64,000 nucleotides of DNA, taken from positions 1 through 64,000 of the forward strand of contig CAJTCL010000013.1 in NCBI GenBank assembly GCA_910575005.1, written 5' to 3'. The notes under the pieces are model-generated. The model searched no databases, had not been told where the DNA came from, and saw only the letters and a program-made list of their open reading frames with translations. Every line of letters begins with the position of its first letter. Position 1 is the stretch's first letter. Below, in pieces: positions 27,701 to 36,739 of this stretch. Made by a program: the position numbers and the translations under genes. Origin of the DNA: Lachnospiraceae bacterium (GTDB lineage Bacteria > Bacillota > Clostridia > Lachnospirales > Lachnospiraceae).

Positions 27701-30376
27701 GAAAAGCATACTTACATCACAGGCGGAAACAGTGAATGTGAATTTTTCGGCGCCGATAATGTGTTAGACGCAGAGAGATCTCACTGTAACTGTGAGACAT
27801 GTAATACCCATAATATGTTAAAATTAACCAGAGAATTATACCGCATTACAGGCGATAAGAAATATGCAGATTACTATGAGACCACCTTTATCAATGCTAT
27901 TATGGCTTCTGTGGATGAAAAGACTGGTATGACTACCTACTTCCAGCCAATGGCAACTGGTTTCTTTAAAGTATATTGTAACCCTGATCTCGAAAAAAAT
28001 TATTTCTGGTGCTGTACTGGAACAGGACTTGAGAACTTTACCAAGTTGGGAGATAGTTTTTATTATTATGCAGGTGATAAACTGATTGTCAATCAATATA
28101 CTAGTTCCAATGTTATCTGGAAAGAGAAAAATGTAACACTGAAACAGGAGACAAATATTCCAATCAGCAATCAGGCAAAATTTACAGTCGGATTTCTGGG
28201 TGGAAAGACTAGTGAAGTGTTTGATCTTCGCCTTAGAATACCAGATTGGGTAAAGGGTGATGCCGTTATAAAAATAAATGGAACAAAGCAGAATGTTATC
28301 ATCAGTAACGGCTATGCAGTGTTGAAAAGAACTTGGAAAAATGGAGATGTTGTGGAAATCTCACTGCCACTGGGAATACAAGCCTATACACTGCCGGATA
28401 ATGCTGGAACCGTCTATGGATTTAAGTATGGTCCGATCGTTTTGGCGGCAGAGCTTGGCAGAGATAATAAGATGGGAACTTATCAGGTGGGAGTTCAGTG
28501 TGATGTCTGCGAGACTAAGATTGTAAATGGAGAGGAGAGGACATCTCACAATGGTTATGGCTCTACTTCCAATCAGGGAACCTTAAACTCTGAGACTTTA
28601 AATATTCAAAATGATGTGTCAGTGTCAGAATTTATGGAGAACATCGAGGATTATCTGGTAAGGGATGGTAATTCTTTAAACTTTACACTCAAGGGTACAG
28701 ATTGGGGCGGAAGTGAACCTTTGAAGTTTACACCATACTATAAGATTACAGATCAAAGATATGGTATTTATTGGCTGTTTGCAGGTGAAGATCCAGCAGA
28801 GATTCAAAAACGAATTCTAGAAACCAAAGAGAAAGGCCGTGATGCCAATGTATATCTGGAGGGTGTTGGTATTGGTTACGGCGCACAGACTGAGGGAGAT
28901 GACAACAATTATCCTCATATTAAGAATGAAGGAACAGGATCTGTCGGAGATATGGGCAAACTGACCCGTTATGCAAAGGCAGGTGGAAGCTTCTCTTACT
29001 TGTTTAAAGTAGATAAAAATAAGACAAATTATCTCAATTGCCAATATTCCAAGGAAGACAATGGCAAGACAATGGTAATTAAAGTTGGAGATACAGTCAT
29101 TGCAGAAGATAAATTAAATTATGATGATGTGGGAACGCTCTATAAAGTGAAATATGAGATTCCAGCGGCGGCGATAGATCAGGCAGTGAAATACGAGAAA
29201 AAAGATAACACGACAGGTAAAACACAGATTCAAGATGTCATTCGTATTTCCTTTAGCGGGGCAGCAGGGGAAGAATCGCCTAAGCTGTATGAATCAGCTT
29301 ATACAAGTACCAATTATGACAACAATGCAGGGATTGATAAATTTATCTCTAACATAGGAACTGTGAAAAAGACAGGAGCTGCAGATTACCGCTTGGAAGT
29401 ACCTGTAGATACAGAACAAGTGCAGATTAAGACAGATTTGGCAAATAAATATGGCTTGTTATATATGGATGATGTTCTCACTGATGACAGCAAGATGAAA
29501 AAGATTGTATTGAAAGACACAGAGACAGTAATTAATATCCGAGTGTTTGCAGAAGATCATCAGACAAAGGCAGATTATAAGCTTACAATTGTCAAGAAAA
29601 ATAGCAATACGAATCCAACAATGATACATGTAAAAAGTGTAACCATAAGCCCCAAAAAGAAATCTCTGTCTGTAGGAGAGACCTTGCAGTTAAAACACAC
29701 AGTAGCGCCGGCCAATGCTTCAAATAAAGGAGTTACTTATAAGACCGACAAATCCAGTGTGGCAGCAGTAAATGCTTCCACAGGAAAAGTAACTGCCAAG
29801 AAAGCAGGAAAAGCGAAAATTACAGTGATGAGCAAGGAGAATAACAAAATTAAGGCAGTTTGTGAGATCACAGTGAAGAAGCCTTCTATTACAATTACCG
29901 GAAAATCTGAGGTGGCAAAGGGAAAATCTATCAAACTTAAAGTAAATTATAAAAATGTAAAGGGCAAAGTAAAATGGTCCATAAATTCTAAATCTAAAAA
30001 ATATGCCACTTTAAAGAGCAAAGGCAAGACAGCAACAATCAAAGCTAAGAAGAAAGTTGGAAAAGTAAAAGTAACGGTTAAAGTTGGCAATGTGAAAAAG
30101 AGCAAGACCATCCAGGTAGTAAATCCTGTGAAGAGTATAAAATTAAATGCCAAGAAAAAAACGCTGAGTGTGAAAAAGACATTTAAACTCAAAGCAGTGA
30201 TTGGACCTAAAAATGCAACCAACAAGAAAGTAACCTATAAATCCAGCAATAAAAAAGTGGCAGCAGTGAATTCTTCTGGTAAAATAACCGCAAAGAAGAA
30301 GGGAAAAGCGACAATCACTGTCACCAGTAAATCTAATCCAAAGGTAAAAGCAAAGTGTAATATTATTGTGAAATAA
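24782..30376 (+). CDS. Secreted multidomain GH127 beta-L-arabinofuranosidase 2
   Basis: Close paralogue of the preceding enzyme with the same predicted activity; 1864 residues. Order: long basic N-terminus and signal peptide (about 1-54); CGD domain; atrophied Ig; second CGD domain (from about 373); second atrophied Ig; GH127 catalytic region (about 670-1230); DUF6805-like domain; cadherin-like sandwich (about 1517-1603); Big_2; an unusual lysine-rich Ig-like repeat (about 1702-1779); final Big_2. NCETC and WCCTGTGLEN (Cys1077-Cys1078) keep the zinc site. The catalytic region is almost identical in protein sequence to paralogue 1 but differs at many third codon positions. It lacks the 200-residue segment and several Big_2 repeats of paralogue 1. 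The frame is open from a TTG at 24734, but GGGAG before ATG 24782 decides the start. Confidence 0.9.
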   Translation: MEKREKEFFGTRYRTDKRKKERFCSLKKTTAAILAAVMCVTSLPSGSFDTVMAAAPANRQDPSIVYYVDCGDYVVNTVGEGEQFGTHNSVTDQVYKEDPQTGYKWGIVDVNYEYTGKHPQTGETVVNPVTPDNGGVYTPNTWAYEQLEPGKKDYPKTTTNRYSKNFYEKSIAERFVDYEFELEAGTYEVTVGCVNPWGCANTPVVKTVLEKEKSETILSENNFSVPNKGTAEAEGTVNVPAGGDKLTVDVRGTGQENLCVNLAYILIRSIKAGETEDERKIRKDLEALELPERATENLNLPSKGENGSKITWKSSNTTIITDDGKVTRPQTGQEVNVTLEATVSFGSAQPQKKKFTIKVAPKKYQPIDREDNYVVYFVDCGDYVVDTVSKGDQFGTHNSVTDQVYGEDPKTGYQWGIVDTVSDPLKNDSHNKGGAFTDNTWPFEENEANKDVPKTSSNRYTKNQFEGGIKERYLDYKFELENDKYDVTVCCVDPWKVSQSPNVYLNYGKENQVTMKEGLDATSNEVVKKTVDVKDGELTVNVRAAGDKNKAINLAYILIRKYKEMTPEELEADAKKRVTNDHAALTLEHTELAADINLKKEGENETTITWKSSNESALTSTGKVTRPAAGSADISLTLTATISYEYGDYKYSMDKKFDVKVLAESDMQDLQEFALSDVEITEDYYNNVTEKDVEFLNKFDPDRLLYNFRLTAGYSASEIQQFDVHNNGTGASSPYPGGWENSRIGGHTLGHYLAAAAQAIANGYGKEKGADGLTLEQRLNYIIDELKVCQDKLGTGYIFGATLASQSDPERQFNLLEKGDTRDTWVPWYTMHKIVNGLIETYKLTGNKKALTVVESLGEWVYNRTSKWDTNIQNKVLGVEYGGMNDCLYEVYKYAKKDGYANADHFKTAAHWFDEVDLFEKILAGTKNYLNGRHANCTIPKFMGALNRYRALKDEGNEEKYLQYAEAFWTLITEKHTYITGGNSECEFFGADNVLDAERSHCNCETCNTHNMLKLTRELYRITGDKKYADYYETTFINAIMASVDEKTGMTTYFQPMATGFFKVYCNPDLEKNYFWCCTGTGLENFTKLGDSFYYYAGDKLIVNQYTSSNVIWKEKNVTLKQETNIPISNQAKFTVGFLGGKTSEVFDLRLRIPDWVKGDAVIKINGTKQNVIISNGYAVLKRTWKNGDVVEISLPLGIQAYTLPDNAGTVYGFKYGPIVLAAELGRDNKMGTYQVGVQCDVCETKIVNGEERTSHNGYGSTSNQGTLNSETLNIQNDVSVSEFMENIEDYLVRDGNSLNFTLKGTDWGGSEPLKFTPYYKITDQRYGIYWLFAGEDPAEIQKRILETKEKGRDANVYLEGVGIGYGAQTEGDDNNYPHIKNEGTGSVGDMGKLTRYAKAGGSFSYLFKVDKNKTNYLNCQYSKEDNGKTMVIKVGDTVIAEDKLNYDDVGTLYKVKYEIPAAAIDQAVKYEKKDNTTGKTQIQDVIRISFSGAAGEESPKLYESAYTSTNYDNNAGIDKFISNIGTVKKTGAADYRLEVPVDTEQVQIKTDLANKYGLLYMDDVLTDDSKMKKIVLKDTETVINIRVFAEDHQTKADYKLTIVKKNSNTNPTMIHVKSVTISPKKKSLSVGETLQLKHTVAPANASNKGVTYKTDKSSVAAVNASTGKVTAKKAGKAKITVMSKENNKIKAVCEITVKKPSITITGKSEVAKGKSIKLKVNYKNVKGKVKWSINSKSKKYATLKSKGKTATIKAKKKVGKVKVTVKVGNVKKSKTIQVVNPVKSIKLNAKKKTLSVKKTFKLKAVIGPKNATNKKVTYKSSNKKVAAVNSSGKITAKKKGKATITVTSKSNPKVKAKCNIIVK

Positions 30377-30385
30377 GAAAATAGT

Positions 30386-30440
30386 TATAAAAAAATCCCC
30401 TTATGTAGATTTTGGTTATATGCCTTGTCTACTTAAGGGG
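30386..30440 (-). terminator. Terminator, mainly of the minus-strand ATPase gene
   Basis: CCCCTTATGTAGA (30397-30409) and TCTACTTAAGGGG (30428-30440) pair with one mismatch. The T tract lies on the minus-strand side, fitting termination of the gene at 30522-32222. On the plus strand it may slow transcription out of the GH127 gene. Confidence 0.82.
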
Positions 30441-30521
30441 AATCATATTGTTAATCACAACATCTGCCTTTTTTAATATCTGTCAATTTTAAAGATATCA
30501 AAGTCTCCATAATAATCTATG

Positions 30522-32222
30522 TTATAATTTTAAACCGCGATAGCGGTTGAGACAGGCATAGATTTCTTGTTTTCTGGGAAGGGCAAATCCTCCGGGGATA
30601 TAACTGCCGCTGCAAATACCAGAAATTCCCTTTTGATTTAAAATCTGACATAAATATTCTGCAGCATCGCCTAAAGTGTGAGTTCCATCAAAGAAATGAA
30701 GTTGTGCATATTTCATAAGTTGTCCTAAGGTATTGAGTTGTTCGCTGTCTGTGAGTTGTTCTACATACCTAAGATCTATTGTTTCCCGATTGATCAAAAT
30801 CGAATCTTTGCCTTGTGTCTTAATTTTAATACGGTCATTTTTGCAGAAGGGGAGATCTTTTTTTACAGGTCTTATATAGTTTGGTTTCTCACTGACAGAA
30901 GCAGGTTCTTCTGCAAGTGGGAAGGAAGCAGCCTCCTGTTTGGCAAAATCAGTGATGTCTTTTGGAAGATAATGATCCATCTGAATAATACAATCTGCTT
31001 TGTGGAAATAAGAGCCAGAGCTGCCTGCCACAAGAATCGTGGAAACTCCATAATTTTCAAAAAGTTCTGTCACACGATCAATGAAAGGAGTGATCGGCTC
31101 TGAATCGCGATGTACCACGCGCTGCATCAGTTCATCGCGAATCATAAAATTAGTGGCGCTGGTATCTTCGTCAATCAAAAGTAGTTTGCTTCCTGTTTCC
31201 ATTGCCTCGATCACATTCGCTGCCTGGGAAGTGCTGCCGCTGGCATCTTCCGTGCAGAAATGAATGGTATCTTTCTGATTGGGAAGATTATTGATAAACA
31301 TAGAGATATCCACTTGTTTAATACTTCTGCCATCTTCTGCCCGTATTTTCATAGCACTGTTATCTGTGATCACATATTCTCTGCCATCTCCAGCAATATG
31401 ATTGTAGACCCCAAGTTCCAGAGCTTTTAAGAGGGTGGATTTTCCATGATAACCTCCACCTACCACCAGAGTGATACCCTGTGCAATACCCATACCAGTA
31501 AGTTTTCCGTAATAAGGCAGTTTTAGTGTCACTTCCATAGATTTTGGAGAATGGAAACGAACTGCATTTTTCATAGGACGGTCAGAAACACCAGTTTCTC
31601 TGGGAAGAATAGAATCATTGGCCACAAAAGCAGCAAGCTTTAGGCGGGAGAGTTCTTGGCGAATAAATGCTTGATCTTCCGCTAGTTCCCGATTTTTCTG
31701 GACTGCTTTTGCATCCAGAGAGCGGTAATATAATGATTTTTTTACACAGCCAGGCAGAAAATCAAATAGAATTTTACACAATTCTCTGGCATTGATGGTA
31801 CGTCCATTGGCCGGAAAGCCAATTTCCAAGCGCACAGACACAGAACCATTTTTGTCAAGCTCACATGCTGTGCGTTCTAGAATCTCTTGTCCACAATGAC
31901 TGACCGAGAGAAGACCGCTTTTTCCTGAACCTTTTGCCTTGAAAGTAAAAGCTTGAACTTGTTTGGCAAACTGACGGATTAAGTAATCCTGTAAGGCAAT
32001 CCGTTTGTGTTTTTGGTCATATAGTTCTGTAGGAAAGGCCGCCAATTTACCAGGAACTTGAACACTTACCTTGGACGGTGCAGCAAAAGGATCTCCCTGC
32101 ACATGGTCGATAGACAATATATAACCCTCAAATTGCCAGCTTCCTTTGGTATCTTTGTAAGCTGGATAACCTTTATGGTCAATTCGATTTAATAATTCAC
32201 GCAATTGTACAGATGTTTTCAT
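30522..32222 (-). CDS. ABC-class ATPase, COG3044 family
   Basis: Cytoplasmic ATPase of the poorly understood ABC_ATPase (PF09818-like) family; 566 residues, near the family norm. It has Walker A GGGYHGKSTLL (about residues 255-265), Walker B LLLIDEDTSATNFM, and a C-terminal part with TILVAGSSGSYFHKADCII. No membrane segment or transporter partner is seen, so it is not a classic ABC importer or exporter. Function in this family is unknown; nucleic-acid work has been proposed. The frame extends upstream to 32354, but GAGGAGG directly before ATG 32222 fixes the start. It is divergent from the XpaC-TelA pair, with a long palindrome in the shared upstream region. Confidence 0.87.
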   Translation of the reverse strand: MKTSVQLRELLNRIDHKGYPAYKDTKGSWQFEGYILSIDHVQGDPFAAPSKVSVQVPGKLAAFPTELYDQKHKRIALQDYLIRQFAKQVQAFTFKAKGSGKSGLLSVSHCGQEILERTACELDKNGSVSVRLEIGFPANGRTINARELCKILFDFLPGCVKKSLYYRSLDAKAVQKNRELAEDQAFIRQELSRLKLAAFVANDSILPRETGVSDRPMKNAVRFHSPKSMEVTLKLPYYGKLTGMGIAQGITLVVGGGYHGKSTLLKALELGVYNHIAGDGREYVITDNSAMKIRAEDGRSIKQVDISMFINNLPNQKDTIHFCTEDASGSTSQAANVIEAMETGSKLLLIDEDTSATNFMIRDELMQRVVHRDSEPITPFIDRVTELFENYGVSTILVAGSSGSYFHKADCIIQMDHYLPKDITDFAKQEAASFPLAEEPASVSEKPNYIRPVKKDLPFCKNDRIKIKTQGKDSILINRETIDLRYVEQLTDSEQLNTLGQLMKYAQLHFFDGTHTLGDAAEYLCQILNQKGISGICSGSYIPGGFALPRKQEIYACLNRYRGLKL

Positions 32223-32276
32223 AGGTTTCCTCCTCATTTTTTTGAAATCTTTCAATATTATACCATGAATTATGAA

Positions 32277-32299
32277 ACAATAACATGATATGTTATTGT
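32277..32299. promoter_or_regulatory. Perfect 10-3-10 palindrome, likely operator
   Basis: Half-site ACAATAACAT (32277-32286), spacer GAT, then the exact reverse complement (32290-32299). On the minus strand a TATAAT lies at 32257-32262, so the palindrome covers the -35 region of the ATPase promoter. It would suit a dimeric repressor. No regulator gene is adjacent. Confidence 0.7.
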
Positions 32300-32345
32300 G
32301 ACAAAGTACCAAAATCAAGTAAAAAATATTGATTTTGATATGACT

Positions 32346-32373
32346 TTGATACATAATGATACTGTACTATATT
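32346..32373 (+). promoter_or_regulatory. Candidate promoter of the XpaC-TelA pair
   Basis: TTGATA (32346-32351), 16 bp, TATATT (32368-32373), about 60 bases before the start codon. An alternative is TTGATA (32335-32340), 17 bp, GATACT. The palindromic operator lies 47 bases upstream. Confidence 0.5.
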
Positions 32374-32433
32374 ATTTTTTTCACGTATTTACTCTTAGTT
32401 ATAGAATGATAGATATAGATCATGGAGGTACAA

Positions 32434-33687
32434 ATGAATCAGGAATGGGAAAAACTCGGACATGACATCAGAAATATAGTGGAAGATGCAATAAATTCCC
32501 AGAATTTCACTCAGTTGAATAAAACAATCACCAATACCGTCAATGAAGCAGTAAACAGTGTGCAAAAAGGATTGTACACAGCGGGACAGGCAGTCAATGC
32601 GGCAGCGGAAAAACAGAGAAATCATCAACAGTCAGCATTTAGAAATGTTTCACAAAGAGAACAGGAAAAGGTAAATCTACAAAAAGAGAATCAGATGATT
32701 CCATTGGACAAAAAAAGGTGGGATTTATTTCAGAGAAAGACATCTGTAAAAGCAGGAGGCTTGGCGTTGATAATCTGCGGCTGCATTTTAAATGTAGGTT
32801 TGGGAATTGCTGTGGTAGTGCTGTGTATGGTATGTATCTTTTTGGGCGCATCTCCTATAGGCATTAAAATTGCATTGTCGATACTATTTCCTTTACTGAT
32901 AGGAAGTGCATTTATGACCTGGAAGGGCAGCAGTATGTTGTCTGCGGTAAAGCGATATCATAATTATATTGCTGGATTGCGCGGAAGGACTTACTGCAAT
33001 ATCAAGGATCTTGCCGAGCAGAATGGAAAATCCATTGCATTTGTAGTAAAGGATGTCAAAAAGATGATTGAAAAAGGATGGTTTCGTCAAGGTCATTTCA
33101 ATCATGAGAAAACATGCCTGATTGTAAGCCATGAGACTTATAACGAATATGAGGCATTGCAAAGGCAAAGGTTAGAACAACAAAGGCAGGAACAAATACA
33201 GAACCAGGAAAATATCATTCGAGCGCAAGAGTACAGAGGAGATCAAAGACTTCAGAAAGTAATAGAAGAGGGACAACAATATATCCACAGAATCAGAGCT
33301 TGCAGTGAAAAAATTTCTGGCCAGGAAATCTCTAAAAAGATCTCTCATATGGAGATGTTAGTACAAAAAATTTTTGACAGAGTAAGACAGGATCCCAATT
33401 CTCTGGATGATATTGGCAGAATGTTTGAGTATTATCTGCCTACTACAGTTAAATTGCTAGAGGCTTATCAGCAGCTTGATAGTCAGCCAGTACAGGGAGA
33501 AAATATTCGATCTTCTAAAATGGAGATTGAACAGACATTAGATACCTTGAATGACGCGTTTGAGCGGTTATTGGACAGTCTGTTTGAAGAGATTGCATGG
33601 GATGTATCATCAGATATTTCTGTGCTTCATACAATGCTTGCCCAGGAAGGGCTTGTTGGAAATGAATTTGAAAGGAGCAATACATGA
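32434..33687 (+). CDS. XpaC-like membrane protein
   Basis: Resembles XpaC (the 5-bromo-4-chloroindolyl phosphate hydrolysis family, PF10112), named for an old phenotype rather than a proven enzyme activity; 417 residues. The N-terminal 100 residues are soluble and repeat-like. A hydrophobic block (about 108-165) forms two membrane segments. The C-terminal part is helical and rich in Gln/Glu (about 245-290), probably coiled coil. GGAGG at 32424-32428 selects ATG 32434 over the ATG 12 bases upstream. It overlaps the TelA-like gene by four bases. The xpaC-telA pairing is common in Firmicutes and linked to envelope or toxic-ion stress. Confidence 0.85.
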   Translation: MNQEWEKLGHDIRNIVEDAINSQNFTQLNKTITNTVNEAVNSVQKGLYTAGQAVNAAAEKQRNHQQSAFRNVSQREQEKVNLQKENQMIPLDKKRWDLFQRKTSVKAGGLALIICGCILNVGLGIAVVVLCMVCIFLGASPIGIKIALSILFPLLIGSAFMTWKGSSMLSAVKRYHNYIAGLRGRTYCNIKDLAEQNGKSIAFVVKDVKKMIEKGWFRQGHFNHEKTCLIVSHETYNEYEALQRQRLEQQRQEQIQNQENIIRAQEYRGDQRLQKVIEEGQQYIHRIRACSEKISGQEISKKISHMEMLVQKIFDRVRQDPNSLDDIGRMFEYYLPTTVKLLEAYQQLDSQPVQGENIRSSKMEIEQTLDTLNDAFERLLDSLFEEIAWDVSSDISVLHTMLAQEGLVGNEFERSNT

Positions 33688-34820
33688 GCGAAGAATTTAC
33701 AGAATTTACAGAAACACCTACTTTAACCTTAGAGCCATTTGAACAGAAGGCTCCCGTATCAGAGATAAAACAGCAAAAAGCGGAACCAGCATGGGATGAT
33801 AGTATGCTCTCTGAGGAAGAAAAACGCTTGGTAGATCAGTTTACAAATCAGATTGACTTGCACAATTCTAATATTATTCTTCAGTATGGGGCAGGTACAC
33901 AGAAGAAAATGGCAGATTTCTCCGAGAAAGCGCTGGCCAATGTACAGACCAAGGATTTGGGGGAGATTGGTGATCTCATTACAGGTGTAGTCACAGAACT
34001 AAAGGGTTTTGACGCAGAGGAGGAAAAGGGATTTCTTGGATTCTTTAAAAAGTCCACACAAAAATTAAGCGTCTTAAAGACCAAATATGATAAAGCGGAG
34101 ACTAATGTCAATAAGATTGTCAAGGTATTAGAAGGTCATCAAGTACAGCTTATGAAAGATTCTGCAATTTTGGATAAAATGTATGAACAGAATAAGGTGT
34201 ATTTTAAAGAGTTATCCATGTATATTCTTGCTGGAAAAAGAAAACTTGAACAAGTGAGAAGTACAGAACTTGCAGCTTTAGTGGAAAAGGCGAGAATTTC
34301 CGGTCTGCCAGAAGATGCACAGGAAGCAAACGATCTTGAGGCACTCTGTAACAGATTTGACAAAAAAATTCATGACTTAGAATTAACACGCATGATTTCC
34401 ATTCAGACAGCGCCACAGATTCGTTTGGTACAGAATAATGACACGATTATGGTAGAGAAAATCCAATCTACCATCGTAAATACAATACCTCTGTGGAAAA
34501 GTCAGATGGTTTTGGCAATGGGTGTGGAACATTCTGCCCAGGCAGCCGCAGCACAGCGCGAGGTGACGGATCTTACCAATGAATTACTCAAGAAAAATGC
34601 CGAAAAATTAAAAATGGCTACCATTGAGACCGCACGGGAATCTGAGAGGGGCATTGTAGATATGGAAACGCTTCGTATCACCAATGAATCCTTAATTACC
34701 ACGTTGGATGAGGTGATGCGCATCCAAAAAGAAGGTAAGGAGAAGCGCAGAGAGGCAGAACAGGAGATTCAGCGTCTAGAAGGGGAGTTAAAGACAAAAT
34801 TATTGCAGATACAGGGATGA
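33684..34820 (+). CDS. TelA-family toxic anion resistance protein
   Basis: 378-residue soluble protein of the TelA family (PF05816), first named for tellurite resistance; the mechanism is unknown. Family features are the helical body with FLGFFKKSTQKLSVLKTKYD, the NVNKIVKVLEGHQVQLMKD segment, the central SIQTAPQIRLVQNND block and a long C-terminal helix. The first 40 residues are a low-complexity acidic lead. Start ATG overlaps the XpaC stop (ATGA), so translation is coupled. A 92-base gap without an obvious terminator separates it from the next gene. Confidence 0.92.
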   Translation: MSEEFTEFTETPTLTLEPFEQKAPVSEIKQQKAEPAWDDSMLSEEEKRLVDQFTNQIDLHNSNIILQYGAGTQKKMADFSEKALANVQTKDLGEIGDLITGVVTELKGFDAEEEKGFLGFFKKSTQKLSVLKTKYDKAETNVNKIVKVLEGHQVQLMKDSAILDKMYEQNKVYFKELSMYILAGKRKLEQVRSTELAALVEKARISGLPEDAQEANDLEALCNRFDKKIHDLELTRMISIQTAPQIRLVQNNDTIMVEKIQSTIVNTIPLWKSQMVLAMGVEHSAQAAAAQREVTDLTNELLKKNAEKLKMATIETARESERGIVDMETLRITNESLITTLDEVMRIQKEGKEKRREAEQEIQRLEGELKTKLLQIQG

Positions 34821-34912
34821 CAAAACAAAGAGATGCAATGTATATCTAAAGCCTGATCAATGGAAAGAGAAATGACAGAAATTGTTACAAAATAAGAAAT
34901 GAGGAATGGAAG

Positions 34913-36718
34913 ATGCAGAAACGAAAAGAGTACAACAACGTTGTCAGTAAAATGTTAGGGCAGGGAATCTGGATCTCTCTGTTTATCTTTATAGTTAGTA
35001 TTTTGTTTTCATTAAATGTACAGGCTGCAGATCGTGTTCCCTCAATTGTCAAAGCTCAGCTAATTAACAATCAAGATATTGAACTTTACTGGAGTGAGGA
35101 AGTGACAGGAGCGGGATGGGTGGAAAGCAAAAATGTAAATGGCAGTCTTCTTGTGCAGGAGCAGAATTATGCTGTCACTGTGGCTGGCATAGAGAATCCT
35201 ATCTATTATTATTGTTTTGCAGATCAGAACAATTATGAGTACAAAGGTGTTGTATATTACAATACAAGGAATAGTCACTATCCTCAGAATCCCGACAGCC
35301 CCAAGACGACAATACGGCTTACAAATCCGATTACAAATTTGAATGATCTGCCAGAGATTAAAGTGCAGATTAAGAAAGATAGAATCAAAAGTAAATCAGG
35401 CGTGTCTGTGCCAGAGCAGACGATTACCGTAAATGCTTATCAGCCCTTCTATCAAAAAGAAATTACTTTAGATTGTGGCGTGAAGATTTTAGGGACTGCC
35501 AATGTTAAAGAGGAAGCTATGACCACTGCAGAATCAATGTTAAATATTCTTCTTGCCAATCAAGATGTTGCAAAACGTATGGGAGAAGCAGGTTGTATGC
35601 TGGGTATTTATGGGGAAGGTGAAATCGCCTATGATATTCCAGAACATCGTTTTGAGTACGATGAGGCTTATCTATATGTGGAAGGTTTTGGCGGTACACA
35701 ACTAGCCTCAATTAAGGATGCCAATGTTTTGCGTCTAAAGACTGGAGATTATACAACCGGATATCCAGATGAATCGATTTTAACACATGAATTTGCACAT
35801 ACCGTACATTCCTTTGGCCTCAGTCAGACACAACAGCAAAAGCTCTCCACGATTTATCAACAGGCAATTGCAGATGGGAAGTGGCCCAATTCTTATGCAG
35901 GATCCAATGAATATGAATATTTTGCAACTTTAAGTGCAATCTGGTTCAATGCGATGGATGATACCTTTGATGGAAACTGGGATGGTGTGCGTGGACCAAT
36001 CAACACTAGGGCAGAATTGAAAGTCTATGACAGGGCAGCGTATGATTTTCTATCTACCGTTTATGTATCAGACCAATATCTGCCCTCACCTTGGGAGAAT
36101 GGCAGTGTTCCTGACCATACTACCTATCCAGGAACTCAACCAGAACCAGAGCCAACGCCGGAACCGGAACCAACACCAGAACCAGAGCCAACGCCGGAAC
36201 CGGAACCAACACCAGAGCCACAGCCTAAATTTTATCATGTAAAATTTGTTTACAATAATGGGAAAAAGGACAGGATAGAAAAAGTTGAGGACGGAAAAAA
36301 AGTGGAATGTCCACAGACTCCTAAGAGAAAAAAATACATTTTTAAGGGTTGGTATCTAGGAAAAAAGAAATATTCTTTCGGTTCCAGTATTAAAAAAGAT
36401 ATTACCTTAGAGGCAAAATGGCAGAAGGTGACAGTAAAAAAAGCCTCTTTTTCATCCTTAAAGGTGCAAAAGGGGCGAAAAGTTCTTGTAAAGATTAAAA
36501 AATTGAAAGATGCAGATGGTTATAAAATTATATATGCAAAAAATGCAAAATTTTCTAAGGGTATGAGATCAAAGTATATCAAAGCTGCAACGCTGACCAT
36601 AAAGAATTTAAAGAAGGGTACATATTATTTTAAAGTACAAGCCTATAGAATTGATTCTACAGGTAGTAAAGTGATGGGAAAAGCGAGCAAAGTAAAGAAG
36701 GTGACTGTAAAAAGATAA
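34913..36718 (+). CDS. Secreted HExxH protein with InlB-type repeat
   Basis: Probable secreted zinc protease or protease-like protein; 601 residues. It has a signal peptide with a hydrophobic core at 18-36 ending VQAA. An unclassified domain (about 40-180) is followed by a gluzincin-like region with H292-E-F-A-H296 and a downstream Glu in NEYEYFATLSAIWFNA (Glu333 or Glu335) that could be the third zinc ligand, as in lethal-factor-like enzymes. A proline-glutamate-threonine linker (about 410-435) is followed by an InlB B-repeat (Flg_new-like, FVYNNGKK...GWYLGKKKY) and a lysine-rich fibronectin-like end. It lies 21 bases upstream of the histidine kinase. The substrate is unknown. Confidence 0.75.
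   Translation: MQKRKEYNNVVSKMLGQGIWISLFIFIVSILFSLNVQAADRVPSIVKAQLINNQDIELYWSEEVTGAGWVESKNVNGSLLVQEQNYAVTVAGIENPIYYYCFADQNNYEYKGVVYYNTRNSHYPQNPDSPKTTIRLTNPITNLNDLPEIKVQIKKDRIKSKSGVSVPEQTITVNAYQPFYQKEITLDCGVKILGTANVKEEAMTTAESMLNILLANQDVAKRMGEAGCMLGIYGEGEIAYDIPEHRFEYDEAYLYVEGFGGTQLASIKDANVLRLKTGDYTTGYPDESILTHEFAHTVHSFGLSQTQQQKLSTIYQQAIADGKWPNSYAGSNEYEYFATLSAIWFNAMDDTFDGNWDGVRGPINTRAELKVYDRAAYDFLSTVYVSDQYLPSPWENGSVPDHTTYPGTQPEPEPTPEPEPTPEPEPTPEPEPTPEPQPKFYHVKFVYNNGKKDRIEKVEDGKKVECPQTPKRKKYIFKGWYLGKKKYSFGSSIKKDITLEAKWQKVTVKKASFSSLKVQKGRKVLVKIKKLKDADGYKIIYAKNAKFSKGMRSKYIKAATLTIKNLKKGTYYFKVQAYRIDSTGSKVMGKASKVKKVTVKR
36140..36211 (+). repeat. Two exact 36-bp tandem repeats (PEPEPTPEPEPT linker)
   Basis: 36140-36175 and 36176-36211 are identical, each coding 12 residues of a Pro-Glu-Thr linker between the protease-like region and the InlB-type repeat. 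Exact identity, silent sites included, suggests recent slippage. Confidence 0.9.
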
Positions 36719-36739
36719 TGAATTGAGGTGGAATTTACT

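Noticed and set aside
36140-36211. Pro-Glu-Thr repeat as a wall-anchoring signal
   Set aside because: It is an internal linker; no LPXTG, hydrophobic tail or sorting signal follows.
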